Assembly: GCA_036365515.1 (NCBI GenBank) | Contig: CM070876.1 | Location: forward strand, 97,163,300 to 97,227,299 | DNA from: Torymus aiolomorphi | Lineage: Eukaryota; Arthropoda; Insecta; Hymenoptera; Torymidae | Direction of reading: 5' to 3' | Length of the DNA: 64,000 bases | Shown: piece by piece, positions 1-10,199 of the stretch | How the letters are laid out: each line of letters opens with the position of its first letter | How positions within the stretch are numbered: position 1 is the first letter of the stretch | Program-made: the position numbers and the translations under genes | The notes under the pieces: generated by a model | Told to the model about the DNA's origin: nothing | Seen by the model: only the letters and a program-made list of their open reading frames with translations | Database searches by the model: none

Positions 1-535
1 TGCCTTCAACTGCGTAATCGTTTTCGATTACACAAGTACTCTCTGCCTCTCCCGCCATAATTTCGAGTTTATTTTCACGTAGGCTTTTCATTAAACTATC
101 AATCGCGACATGGTTTTGTAATAAATAGCTAGTAGGAGGTACATGATAATCCTCTCCTCTCGGAACAACGACCAGTTCATAAAACAGCTCATTTTTTCTA
201 AGGTTTTCAATGGCCGCATCTAGACTACTTAATTCTAGGTGTACAGTATTGATGTACTGCACAACAGTGTCATTTGGCCTGCTTAAAATCGCGTAAGCTG
301 CTATTAATGTTCTTAATTCTACTCGACTCGCGCTCGCGGTTGATTTGATGAAGTCGGTGTTGATTGATGTCATGACGCTCCATTTTTCTTTAATAAATAC
401 CACCTCTTTTGATTTGGCGAAGAACAAGCCAGGGTTGTCTTCTACAGCGTGGTAATATGGTAAAAGGTCGACCGCTGCGACGCTGATAAAAAATATTGCC
501 GCTGCGCAAAATTTGAGAGCTATCTCGCTCTCCAT
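1..535 (-). CDS. env: F-type/errantivirus-like envelope protein, N-terminal part (runs off the window)
   Basis: From the ATG at 533-535 the frame is open to the first base of the window, 178 codons without a stop. Residues about 6-20 (LKFCAAAIFFISVAA) form a signal peptide. The mature N-terminus follows with a LFFAKSKEVVFIKEKWSV motif. A short beta-like start ending in a conserved Lys-Trp, followed by helices with regularly spaced Leu, is how insect errantivirus envelopes related to baculovirus F proteins begin. No cleavage site is reached in the window. It is unlike the chuvirus-like glycoprotein, so the region carries two kinds of envelope. Alternative: a host secreted protein of the iris type. 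Confidence 0.5.
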   Translation of the reverse strand, partial: MESEIALKFCAAAIFFISVAAVDLLPYYHAVEDNPGLFFAKSKEVVFIKEKWSVMTSINTDFIKSTASASRVELRTLIAAYAILSRPNDTVVQYINTVHLELSSLDAAIENLRKNELFYELVVVPRGEDYHVPPTSYLLQNHVAIDSLMKSLRENKLEIMAGEAESTCVIENDYAVEG

Positions 536-566
536 CTTTGGTCCACGTAAACTTAAAATAGGGTAG

Positions 567-580
567 CTGAAAACAAATAC
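567..580 (-). promoter_or_regulatory. Splice acceptor upstream of the F-type env ORF
   Basis: On the minus strand TATTTGTTTTCAG ends 31 bases before the ATG at 533-535. It repeats the acceptor-then-signal-peptide arrangement seen before the first env gene. Confidence 0.45.
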
Positions 581-744
581 TTATAAACAACGTATTTTGG
601 ATGGTAATATAACAATAAACAACGATAATTTTTACACACACGATTTTATTATTGCCTTATAGTGCAATTTTAATTAAGTACAAAAACAAAAATTTTTTTT
701 TGATAAATTCTAACCCTAACACATGCGTAAAAAAATGATTTTAA

Positions 745-1299
745 TTAATACTCCTGCCTATGGCGCTTATTAATTGTTTCCTGCTTAAATTGGCGATCGT
801 TCCCAATAGTTTGTTTCGTTAGATTTTGTAAGTTTAAGTACGTAACCCGGTTACCGACTAATTTACTCGGCTCATTGACCAGGCTTGATCCCTGCGGTGT
901 TACGCCTCTATTAGTTGGTCTCTGCTGCAGAGGTTGCATTGTTGCAGGAGCTATTGTTGCCGCGGGTACGAATGCGCTGCTGTCTAAAGTCCCACACGGA
1001 TTTTCATTAACGCCGTTTACGGGCAGGCTGATGGTCCCCCTTACTTCCATTTGACCTAGCCCCTGCTGCGCAACACCGGTCAAAGCGTTGTTTCCTATAT
1101 TTGCTTTTGAGCTCTCGACCAACGCCCCGCTAACTACTGTCTCCGCCGCCACCTGAACTTGCGCGCAGCTATTAAACGCCTCGTTCTGGTACCCTTCCTT
1201 GTTTTGAGCGCCCGCGTGATCTTCACCCCACATGGTTAACGCGTTGTTGGCCGCCTCGACCAAGCAATGGTTATACCAGTCAACTGCTTTCGTACTCAT
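745..1299 (-). CDS. Unknown 184-residue ORF
   Basis: Starts at an ATG overlapping the previous stop (ATGA). The N-terminal 60 residues are predicted helical with Ala, Trp and Glu; the rest is Gln/Thr/Pro/Asn-rich and low in Cys, ending in a basic tail (RHRQEY). There is no signal peptide or membrane segment. I do not recognise it. By position and composition it could be a soluble structural or regulatory protein of the element. Confidence 0.4.
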   Translation of the reverse strand: MSTKAVDWYNHCLVEAANNALTMWGEDHAGAQNKEGYQNEAFNSCAQVQVAAETVVSGALVESSKANIGNNALTGVAQQGLGQMEVRGTISLPVNGVNENPCGTLDSSAFVPAATIAPATMQPLQQRPTNRGVTPQGSSLVNEPSKLVGNRVTYLNLQNLTKQTIGNDRQFKQETINKRHRQEY

Positions 1300-1616
1300 A
1301 TGAACACTAGCGTTAATCGCGTCAATCTTGTAGGAAATGGGGATTTCTCTATCTGTATTTCAACGAAAAGACTTCGTGTTGTTACCTGCCTAATATTCCG
1401 CCGAACATAACTAATTATCGAATTACATAAAACACAAGTTATAGGCGGGGACATGTACAAATTTTGTCGACAAGTTCGCGTTATCTCTAAAGCGTACAGA
1501 TGACGCATCGCTTGGTGTATCATAGGCTCGAAACAATTCACGCACACATATTCTGCGCGGTATCTATGCGCTACTCGCTCGAAATCCCGAATGACAGAAA
1601 TGCCTGCTGCGTTCTT
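1296..1616 (-). CDS. Cys-rich zinc-ribbon-like protein B
   Basis: Open from a poly-A tract near 1616-1630 with no ATG. It contains CVNC, a lone Cys about 22 residues on, and CVLC followed by YVRR, paralleling CKHC, Cys, CKIC and LRR of protein A, so the two look like divergent duplicates. The A-rich run between them could allow slippage from the frame of A into B. Its stop TGA overlaps the ATG of the next ORF as ATGA, a layout used for coupled termination and reinitiation in compact viral genomes. Function unknown. Confidence 0.4.
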   Translation of the reverse strand, partial: KNAAGISVIRDFERVAHRYRAEYVCVNCFEPMIHQAMRHLYALEITRTCRQNLYMSPPITCVLCNSIISYVRRNIRQVTTRSLFVEIQIEKSPFPTRLTRLTLVFI

Positions 1617-1628
1617 TTTTTTTTATTT

Positions 1629-1985
1629 TTAATACAGTATTTCGGCAATCGGGTATCTCAGTAACTCTTCTTCAGTGAACATATAAACTCTTATACACTT
1701 CTCGCACGCTGTTTCTCTACGCAAAAATAACAACTGCCGATGACAAATTTTGCAATTATTTGGTACCTGAATGCCCGGCTGTACTATAATGTGATAATCA
1801 ATGCAAGGCGTAAGCAAACGGAAAGGATCCTTAACACACGATTGGTAACAGTGTTTACAAAAGAAGTTAATCGACTCGTCGTCGACATACACTACTCTGT
1901 CCCCTTCTTGCACGCTCCAGCAGGGATGGTCACGTAGCCGTTCTAACGCTAGCGCGAAGTCAGACCCTTTGCTTTCTTTACCCGG
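1629..1985 (-). CDS. Cys-rich zinc-ribbon-like protein A (3'-spliced exon)
   Basis: The frame is open for 118 codons from a good acceptor (minus strand TTTTTTCTTTTCTAG, AG at 1986-1987) to the stop; there is no convincing ATG, so it probably joins an upstream exon. It holds CKHC, then a CKIC, then CEKC pairs, with an LLFLRR segment between, suggesting a treble-clef or zinc-ribbon fold. The segment before the first CxxC (DHPCW, RVVYVDD) is ordered-looking. It shares Cys spacing with the next ORF. No family recognised. Confidence 0.45.
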   Translation of the reverse strand, partial: PGKESKGSDFALALERLRDHPCWSVQEGDRVVYVDDESINFFCKHCYQSCVKDPFRLLTPCIDYHIIVQPGIQVPNNCKICHRQLLFLRRETACEKCIRVYMFTEEELLRYPIAEILY

Positions 1986-2092
1986 CTAGAAAAGAAAAAA
2001 TTCAGCATTATTATGTCTTGCTTAGTGATACAGTTCTTGTTATTTTTAAACAAGTTCACTAAACTCTTTTCTTTAAATTGTTGAAGTTAATT

Positions 2093-2470
2093 TTAATCTT
2101 TATGAAAACAGACCGAAACCGTCCGCATAGTCGCTAAATCCTCAAGGTGAAATGCGATTTGCTGGGCGTGACGTCGCGCTTGCGCGAAGGTTTCATAAAA
2201 CTCAGGTTCGCACATGTATCTTTTTACTGGGAGTTGCATACCCGATACGAAGCAAAAAATAGTTAGTCTCTCCCTAGCACGTTCGCTCTCAGTCACTTCA
2301 ATAATTTCTTCCCTAGCCAAACTTCCCCCTTTTTGATATAATTCATAAGTTCTTTGCATTCTATTGTCATACTCCGCATAATTTTCGTTACGACCTTGCG
2401 CGGCCCACACCAGACGACGCCTTAAAATAATTAAATCGTCGAGTAAGGATTTTTTTTTATCTGGCCGCAT
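2093..2470 (-). CDS. Gag-like (capsid C-terminal domain) ORF of 125 residues
   Basis: Starts at ATG and is intact. The pattern of a helix with NRMQRTYELYQKG, then ERARERLTIFCFVSGMQLPV and a helix with a FAQARRHAQQIAFHLE pattern parallels the capsid C-terminal part of the element's own Gag (NRVRRIV, DKLKFFKRGL, FQDAVEKAIEIE) in order and spacing. It lacks zinc knuckles. Being downstream of env it cannot simply be the main Gag. It could be a captured second Gag domain, an interfering particle protein or a remnant of another element. The relationship is my own alignment by eye. Confidence 0.45.
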   Translation of the reverse strand: MRPDKKKSLLDDLIILRRRLVWAAQGRNENYAEYDNRMQRTYELYQKGGSLAREEIIEVTESERARERLTIFCFVSGMQLPVKRYMCEPEFYETFAQARRHAQQIAFHLEDLATMRTVSVCFHKD

Positions 2471-2557
2471 TTTAGCTTAGCTCAATTCTTTCGCGATAAA
2501 AACTAAAGATATTTTTATTACAAAATCTACTCGAAATTACTGACAAACCTATATTAT

Positions 2558-2866
2558 TTAAAGAGATTCGAAACCCTTTTTTGGCTTACACCTGATTCGA
2601 GGCGGTAAAGCGGGTACGTTTTCATCGTTTAATACCGGGTACAATTTATTTTCAATAAGTGTATTTTTAGTGCTATTACTGTCTGAACATTGGGATTCCA
2701 ATTGGTACTTTTGAGTGGTGCAGGTGAACGGAGCTTCAGCGACGGCGCGGATGGACCGCGTACCAATTGAGCTTCTTTCGGCTTTTCCTCGTTGCACTCC
2801 TTTCCCGAGTGCAATAAGAGCTGTGTTAAAGAATTCCAAAGGGCTCCTAAAATATGCACAGACCAT
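2558..2866 (-). pseudogene. Possible env cytoplasmic tail or separate small ORF
   Basis: 102 codons from an ATG, 85 bp downstream of the glycoprotein segment. The C-terminal half is hydrophilic, Asn/Ser-rich and ends in Pro/Arg/Lys residues with a YPVLNDEN motif, compatible with a cytoplasmic tail. It has no transmembrane segment of its own. I do not recognise it as a family; the link to env is positional. Confidence 0.3.
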
Positions 2867-2950
2867 CCATAAAGACTATGTAAAGCGTAACCGTGTATAA
2901 TGGTATCAAGTACGAATTTAATTAAACGGAAAATAATTAATATTGTTATA

Positions 2951-3466
2951 TTAATATATATATGTTATGTCAAAGGTAATAAATCGCGCCCATATATTGT
3001 CCCAAGCGGAATCGGCGATGCGGAAAAGAGCATCTTCGTCGAGTAAATCCGCAATAGACACACCTCCCGACACCTTCCCCCCGCCCGACGCTCCGTAAGC
3101 TAAAGCGTGAAGGACCGACCCCTGCTCATTCGGGAACATAATATAATTTTTGAGCCGCTCTAGATCATCATAATAATAAATTCCACTGCTTGCTAAATCA
3201 GTAGGGTTGTAATATGCCCAAGTTTGCTTAGTCTGTGGTTTCAACACCGTGGGTGCGTCTTGGACTGTAAGTTGCGGCAACATTTTATACCAACGTTCTC
3301 CGAGCAAATACATAACCGGAATCATTGCATCGCACATAGCCTTAGTTCCAATTTCGCGCAAAATGTGTGTACGCGGCGATAAGAATCGCGGTTTGTCCTG
3401 CCAGAGTACCGGTAGCTCCTGATAACATTCGTACGTCTGTCTCACTTTCACTTTTACCTGCACACA
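2951..3466 (-). pseudogene. env: Chuvirus-like glycoprotein (env), C-terminal ectodomain segment
   Basis: Same reading frame as the 380-residue N-terminal part, separated from it only by TAG. It continues with a Cys-containing ECYQELPVLW motif, FLSPRTHIL and further W/Y-rich segments that fit the second half of such a glycoprotein. Near its end the DNA becomes a TA-rich run (about 2940-2965) and the frame closes before an obvious transmembrane helix, so the membrane-anchor region is damaged or shifted. Confidence 0.55.
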
Positions 3467-4609
3467 CTATAAAATATGCACCATCTCCCCCGCTAAGAGA
3501 CTGACATACCCCGGCCCACCCATTATTTGGTAAGCTAACAAATCCGGGGAGATCGTAGCCATATTTACTGCGTTTAGTATTACTTTTCTTTCTAACTCAC
3601 ACTGCTTTGCAATTACATCAGTGTATAATCTAGTCATTTGCCCCTTAATATGAGCGTCTACATATACAAATTTTGAGTTGACGTAAGGAAAAATGTCGGT
3701 GTTATTAATAGAAACACTCTTTTGCACCAGCAATTTTTCGTTCGCTGGGTCGACCAAAATAAACAATCGCGGGTGTTCCGAGCGAATTAACTGATAAGAG
3801 CACACGTTTACAAGGCCGACATCCTTAAACGCGAAGGACAATCCTTCGGCTTCTAGGACGTAAAGCGGTCGCCGCTCGCTATCGCGCTCCACAATCTTCA
3901 TCACCGGCCCGGTGTACAACGCGGTATACTTGCGATCTTGGCACATCCCGGTGGGAATGGCTTCCCAAAACGCGTACCCGTAAATCATATCCACGCAATT
4001 ATCATCCGTGAACTGGCATACCGTCCCGGTCTCTAGTTTAATTTTATTATTATTTAAGTTGACCGAATTGAAACGCTCTTCCAAACGGATCGTTACGTAA
4101 CCGTGCACCACGACATCCGCAAATTCACCATATGGATCCGCGTAATGTGCCGCATTAGCGCACGAGCCGTCCGCTTTTAATGTTCCAGCGAACGTGAGTG
4201 GGTGCGTTACAGTGTCGTTAATTCTCAGATTTTTTACAATATTATCGGCTATTGAGACTGATTTATGCAAATGCATTCTCATACATTCGTCGCGCGTGAC
4301 TTCGCGCAAATATTTTGCTTCTCCATTTTTCACAAAAGACATATGCGAAAACATCCCGCAGTGATCGACTGTCCTTTCTATTTTAATTTTACAATATCTG
4401 ACTAGCGTATCCGCGTACTCATTCAATTGCAGAAGGCTTATTTCTATTTTAGTGATATTAAGTATCGGTTCCGGAATGTCGCAGTCCGCTACGTTGACCA
4501 ACGAGATAGAAGTAAAATTGGTGAATTTTTGACCGCAGTCGAACCCTATCAATCCAAAAATGTAATTAATTGTTAGTGCTGTAGTCAGGATAAACATCAA
4601 AATCCTCAT
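3467..4609 (-). pseudogene. env: Chuvirus-like glycoprotein (env), N-terminal 380 residues
   Basis: Starts at an ATG directly after a splice acceptor. Residues about 1-19 form a hydrophobic signal peptide. The ectodomain is Cys-rich, with several N-glycosylation sequons (NFT, NIT, NDT, NNT) and an early Gly-Phe-Asp-Cys-Gly motif, spacing I associate with chuvirus-type glycoproteins (chuvirus glycoproteins have been reported as endogenous copies in ants and mosquitoes). The role would be receptor binding and membrane fusion. The frame stops at an in-frame TAG (3467-3469) and continues in the same frame as the next entry, so a single point change divides the gene. Family assignment is by pattern recognition only; an unrelated class III or errantivirus envelope is possible. 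Confidence 0.6.
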
Positions 4610-4626
4610 CTGTAAACAATAAGTAA
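4610..4626 (-). promoter_or_regulatory. Splice acceptor abutting the chuvirus-like env ATG
   Basis: On the minus strand a T-rich tract, ACTTATTGTTTACAG, ends exactly at the base before the env ATG. Errantiviruses make env from a spliced subgenomic RNA, so this placement is a strong structural sign that the glycoprotein belongs to the element. Confidence 0.6.
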
Positions 4627-4736
4627 TTAATTATTCTTCAAGAAAGATTACTGTACACATTTTTGCACTAATCCAAACTTTCGGGCTGCGATTGCATTTT
4701 TACATGCGACAAGCGTAAGCGGTTAGTATGCACGAC

Positions 4737-7133
4737 CTAGGTTTTATTTTCATTGATCTGTAATTTTACATTTCCATTATCCCAGACCTCACTTACTAAA
4801 TAAGGCCCGGAATATTGGTTTTCAAATTTATGCGGCTTCGGCCCGCTTTGCAGCCACACATAATCGCCTATCTTGATCTCCTTAGGATTTGCCTTTTTGT
4901 CGTAATAATTTTTTGACCGTTGCTTGGCAGCGAGCAATTTTTCTTGGGCGCTTTCTTGTAAGAAATGCAGCCTTTCCACCAAGACCGTCATATAACTGGA
5001 GTAAGTAGGTAATAAATCTTCCGGCTCTAAAGGGTCGCTCGAAGGAACGCGCGCCAGCCTACCAAAAACCAGCTCGTGCGGCGAATGCTGTGTGCCCTCG
5101 TGCTTACCCGTGTTGAAGTTAAACATTGCTAGTTCGAGCCACTCATCCCAGTCTAGATTTTTAGTCGCGAACATTTTTAAAAATTCGCTAAGCGGCGAGT
5201 GCGATCGTTCCAGCGAGCCATTAGATTGCGGGTGGAAAGCAGTAGTTTTTACTTGCTTAATTCTAAAGCGTTTAGCTACCCGCTTAATTAATCTACTAAG
5301 AAAATTAGTGCCTTGATCAGTGAGCATAGCTTGTGGTGCGCCGAAAGTGCAAATAAAACGTTTAATGAAAGCATCAGCTACAGATATGGCCGTTTGATCT
5401 TTTAACGGAACGCCTACAGAGAATTTTGTGAATTGATCTTGCATCGTTAAAATATACTCTAAGTCGTTCCTCGTTTTGGGTAGCGGGCCCACAATATCCA
5501 AACTTACAGTGAAAAATGGAATGCATGGATGGTCAGTAATAATCATTTTTTGCTTGGTTTTAACCCGTACTAATTTCTTTAATTGGTATGGAACGCATTT
5601 TTGAATAAAAGTCTGTATGTCTTCTTTAAGATGCTCCCATTGAAATTTATGTTTTACGCGGTTTAATGTTTTGTTAACGCCTTTATGGCCACCAGCTGCC
5701 GAGCAGTGAGCTTCGCGAATAATATCCGTTCTCTTGCTCGGTTCTGGATGTTGTATGAGTCCCTTGCAAATTATTATTTTTAAATCTTCTTTAATTAATC
5801 CGTGCCTAATGCCCGCTAACAATTCTTTAAATTCTACATTCTCGATATGCTCGCTCTTTGCCCAACTAACTGAAGTTATCTGCTTTTCAATCAGTATTTC
5901 ATTTAATTTCTTAATTAATTGTTTCCAAATTTCTAAGGTTGTAGCTAAACTATTCTTATTGTCTCCTCTAATAGGCATGACGAAATGCATTTTCTTCTTC
6001 ACCTTGATAATTTTGGGTTCGCCGACCGATAAATTCTCCAGCCGGGGTAGTTTGCCTAAATCTTTTAATTGCCTAGCCCCTTCATCGAGCGGGGTCCCTT
6101 TTGCGCATACCACGTAAAGGTAATTGTCCTTCCTCATGAACAGCTTATCCCTACAATATACAACATTTTCGCGGTATGTGTCGCTTTCTAGGCTAACTCC
6201 TCCTGGGTCGAGGACGCTTTTTTCTTTTAGAGTTATATCCGCGAAGGGTGCATAAAATTCTGGAGAATTTTCCACAATATTTTTTTCTGTAGCCCTGACA
6301 CACTGTTCGGAGCTGGCTATACTCACAGCTAGAGATGTAGGTCTGCCCGAGGTTTCATTTTTTTTATAGACGCCCGAGTCTAGGTGTTCCGTGAATGCTA
6401 CATTTTCTTTATGCATGACAGGATGCTCGCATTTCTCACCTGCGGTGGCTATTTTCCGTTTTCGAGGTAACAGTGCTTTTATGGCCTGCTTATACATTTC
6501 GTTGGGCTGGCGACCAGCGCGGGTGCGCGTGGCCATTGCGTGCGGGGCGGGCGGCTCGCCTCTCTGAATAACGGGAGATACTAAAGCTTGGTCGACAGAC
6601 TGGCTATCATTGTCAGTATGTCGCCCCTCTCCCCCTACACTAACTTGCGTCGCGATGTAAACAGTTTCCACGACCGGATTACGCGACAAGGCTTCGGCGT
6701 TTAAATTCAGCTCGCCTTTTTTATACACCACATCAAATTGATAATCTAACAATTTTAACCGCCAACGCGTGACTCTAGATTCGGGGTCGTTATGCGAGTT
6801 TAACCATACCAAAGGTCTATGATCCGTAATGAGTGTAAACTTATTTCCGTATAAATATGGTTTAAATTGCGTAACCGCGTAGACGATCGCCAAAGCCTCT
6901 TTAGAGAAAGAGCAATAATTCTTTTCAGCTTGATTGAGTGTGCGCGAGATAAATGCTATTGACCTATCCTTTCCTATTTCACCCTGCGATAGAACGGCTC
7001 CTATGGCATATCCGCTCGCGTCAGTGGTGACTAGAAATTTTTCTTCAAAGTGCGGGTGCGCAAAAACTGGTGGTGAGCACAAACTATCGCGTAATTTAAC
7101 AAATGCTTGTTGCGCGTTTTCATCCCAAATGAA
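4737..7133 (-). pseudogene. pol: Pol part 3: RNase H and integrase
   Basis: Continues the pol frame after the TAG at 7134-7136. RNase H is visible from its start: TTDASGYAIGAVL with the first catalytic Asp, then EALAIVYA, TDHRPLVWL and an EALSR motif. A variable spacer of about 300 residues leads to integrase. The zinc-binding HHCC motif has both His (AHCSAAGGHKG) but its second Cys reads Tyr (CVPY). The catalytic core has Asp near residue 527 (DIVGPLP), Asp near 589 (TDQGTNF) and Glu near 623 (LERSH). A basic tail with a GPYLVSEVWDNG motif resembles the usual C-terminal Gypsy integrase domain. The frame ends with a normal stop. Confidence 0.85.
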
Positions 7134-7430
7134 CTATTGTTCTTTTCTCAATAGGTTGGTTAAAGGTTTCGCTATTTGCGCAAAATTTTGAATAAGCCTT
7201 CTATAATAACCCGTTAAACCTAAAAATTGTTTAATATTTTTTTGATTTTTCGGTACGGGAAATTCCTTAACTGCTTTTAGTTTCTCTGGGTCCGGCCGCA
7301 GCCCATTGCTGCTAATGATATGCCCTAAATAATTAATTTCTGGTTTTAAAAATTCACATTTTTCGGGTTGTAATACTAAGTTTGCATGTCGCAATTGTTT
7401 GAAAAGTTTTCGTATTGTTTCTATATGTTC
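7134..7430 (-). pseudogene. pol: Pol part 2: reverse transcriptase thumb/connection
   Basis: Same frame as the preceding segment, between in-frame stops TAA (7431-7433) and TAG (7134-7136). It contains the conserved KCEF, YLGHIIS and FLGLTGYYRR motifs that follow the catalytic box in Gypsy reverse transcriptases. No insertion or deletion is needed to read through, so only point mutations separate the pieces. Confidence 0.85.
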
Positions 7431-10199
7431 TTAAAATGTGGTTGAATACACACAAATGTCGTCAAAAAAATGTACTACGTTTTTCATTCCCGCGATTACT
7501 TTAAGTACCACAGACAAAAATACCGGCGCGCTAGTTTTCAGACCAAAAGGTGACCTAATAAAGTGAAATAAACCGAGATCGTAACAAAATACTGTTTTAT
7601 CTCTATCTTCCAGCTTGATTTTAATTTGGTGGTATCCCGCGTATAAATCAAATACCGAAAAATACTTCACGTCGCCAAGCTTATCGAGAATGTCTGCTAT
7701 ATTTGGTACCGGGTGATTATAGTCTGGTATAATCGCATTTAATTTTCTAAAATCAACGACGACCCTGTACTTTCTTTTCCCGTCGGGTCCTGGATTTTTG
7801 TCAACACAGAACACTGGCGCCGAGTAAGCACTTGTAGATGGCTCGACGATTCCTTTTTCTAACATCTCGCTAACCTGCCTATTTATTTCTTCTTTCAGAA
7901 CGGGCGGGTGTCTGAATTGCTTAATTCTAATAGGGACGTTAGTTGTGGTTGGTATTTCATGTTCAATTACATTGGACGCGGGCATAATATCTCCCGTGAA
8001 ATAAAATCTGTCGGCAAATTCGACCAACAGTGATAAAATATCTATTCTGCGCCCCCCCGCCAAATGTTCGAGTCTGAGCAGCTCCGTTAGCTTAGTCACA
8101 CGATCGCTTTCGGCCATTGTTTCCCCGCTCCTTACACACATTACGTTAAGGGCGCGCGGCGCTGCTCTTTTATTAGTTGATTCTTCTCCCTCTATTATTT
8201 CCGTAACACGGTGTGGGTGCGAGCTATGTTTCCAAATCGACCGCCCTAAACCATTTATTGCTCTTTTAATGCGATGGAGCGATTGGCGGAAGGCACATAA
8301 AATGTCCGAGCAATCTTCGCTGCTCATCACCCTATCCCCCCTCAATTTGTTCAAGAAGGGTATCGCGTAGAAGCACATGACGACCAGAGTATTGCCGTAT
8401 AAATGGATGGGCAGGATTCCAGGGGACATTTGTAAATAAGTTAGTGTTCCAATTCTCATTAGCAGTCCCTCCAGGAGTTGAATAAACCGAACCCTGGCAT
8501 CAAATTCGAAGTGTGGGAAATGACTCGTTATTCTACTACTTTTATTCTTAGCAAATTTCCATTTATTATTCCATAATTTCCCTTGTTCACAAACTAGATT
8601 TCCAAGCCTACGAAAGCAATTATTTCTTATTTTCGAGTTTTCGTGCCTCTCATTTCTATGACGCATTATTACAAAAGCTTTAACCTTATTTGATACAAAT
8701 GCCACTTGTACATGCTTTGTTTTTATTGATCTTAGTATTTTTCCGTTACGTTTATTGTTTAGAACAAAATTTCTATTTTTAACTATACGTGCTTTACAAA
8801 TACTAACAATGCCATTTGACCCTTTACAATTTACTCGTCGTTGTATATTTTTCCAGTTAATCCAATCAATTACAAGAACATGTTCACCAAAATTAGTTTT
8901 CAAATTTTTATTGAACAATTTTGACTTCTCACTACTTGCGTCATACCTAGGCGATTTTTCACCGAGTAAAATCTTTTTCCAAAACTTATTACTCATTTTT
9001 CGCTTTAAATTTCTAAATTTGACAATTTTATTTGGAAATTTACTGTTTTTACGACATTTAATTTTCAAATTTCTATTTATATTAATGATTTTTGTACGAA
9101 TTTTATTTCTACCAAACGCGTTTTCGAAATTAAAATTCTTCCTTTTACAATTTTTCAAGCTACAGTTTTTCAATTGCTTTTCAAACGATTTTTTGGATCC
9201 AAACAAGGTTTTTAATTTTTTATTTTCATTATTCGAATCTTTTGATATCTCTACTTTCTCTGTTTTCCTAATTTCTTTTTCTAATATTTTCCCTTTTTTT
9301 GTTCTATTATTCCCTTTCAACTTCTTATTCATGTTTTTACTTATAGTTTTTTTATTTTCTATTTCTTCGAGTATGACGGGTGGTTGACATGGGGCGTTCA
9401 CTATATATGGAAAGCAACGTTCATTAGCAAAAGTGCGTTCATGCAGTGTAACTACTTTATACGGAATGTAAGGACTGTTAGGCTGGCTAATTGCCGCGCT
9501 GGTTTTTTCAATTTGATTCAGTGTTGGGGAAATTCTCGCTTGTCCGGAATTGCGATCGTTCCCGTTCACTGCATCTAGGAACCCCTCACACCGCTCGGCC
9601 CGCGTTAACTTCACGCTTTCCTGGTTTTCCGTTTTATCAGTATGTACACTATTCATACACCGGAGGGTGATTACATGTGACGCTATGTCTAACGTGTTCT
9701 CTTCGTAATTAATTTTTGCCCCATATCGTCTCAAAATCTCACTACCGATTAACCCGTCTTCCTCGATTGGAAAATTATCGGGCACGAGATGAAAATTCAA
9801 AGCCAAATCACGAAATAATAAGGGTACTTTACCGCACGAGTTAATCGATTCTTTAGTAATGCCTTTAAGCTCTAGTATTTCATTCTCAGCTACAATTGCT
9901 TTAGAGGATTTTTTACTAATTTTTAATAATGATGGTCCGGCGCCCGTGTCCAACATTAATTTTAAAGATGTTTTATAATTTTCAAAGTGCAATTCTACAA
10001 CAGGGGACCTACTTTTTATGCTTAGAAGTACTGATTTCTTTATAAATTTTAATTTGTGCTCGAATTCTTTTGCTCCTGGCGCGCATCGTTTGATTGCCCC
10101 CAGGTCGCGCCCTGTGCCGTGGGGCCGTTCGAGTTTCCCGTTTGTCGTTGCGATTTTTCCAGATTTTTTTTTTCTAATTCCGGTCACAGATTTTTCCAA
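7431..10199 (-). pseudogene. pol: Pol part 1: protease, Lys/Asn-rich linker, reverse transcriptase N-terminal part
   Basis: The frame starts by -1 overlap with gag; no ATG is expected. An aspartic protease motif LDTGAG has its Asp near residue 84. Residues about 280-560 are a Lys/Asn-rich, low-complexity linker of unusual length and strongly AT-rich DNA. From about residue 730 the reverse transcriptase follows: fingers with a KGIVEPSTSAYSAPV-type motif, palm motif A with FDLYAGYHQI, and the catalytic box FFDD, a variant of YxDD, near the end. An in-frame TAA at 7431-7433 breaks the ORF just after the catalytic box, and the same frame continues without shift. The protein would copy the element RNA into DNA. 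Confidence 0.85.
10164..10173 (-). promoter_or_regulatory. Candidate -1 frameshift site between gag and pol
   Basis: A run of ten A on the minus strand. In the gag frame, continued past the TGA at 10184-10186, it offers the heptamer A_AAA_AAA in the correct phase for a -1 shift into pol. The motif is canonical in form; use in vivo is inferred. The TGA now lies upstream of it, so in this copy ribosomes in the gag frame would terminate first. Confidence 0.5.

Noticed and set aside
8755..9387. 210-residue plus-strand hydrophobic frame
   Set aside because: It is antisense to the Lys/Asn-rich pol linker; Phe/Leu-rich composition follows from AT-rich codons.
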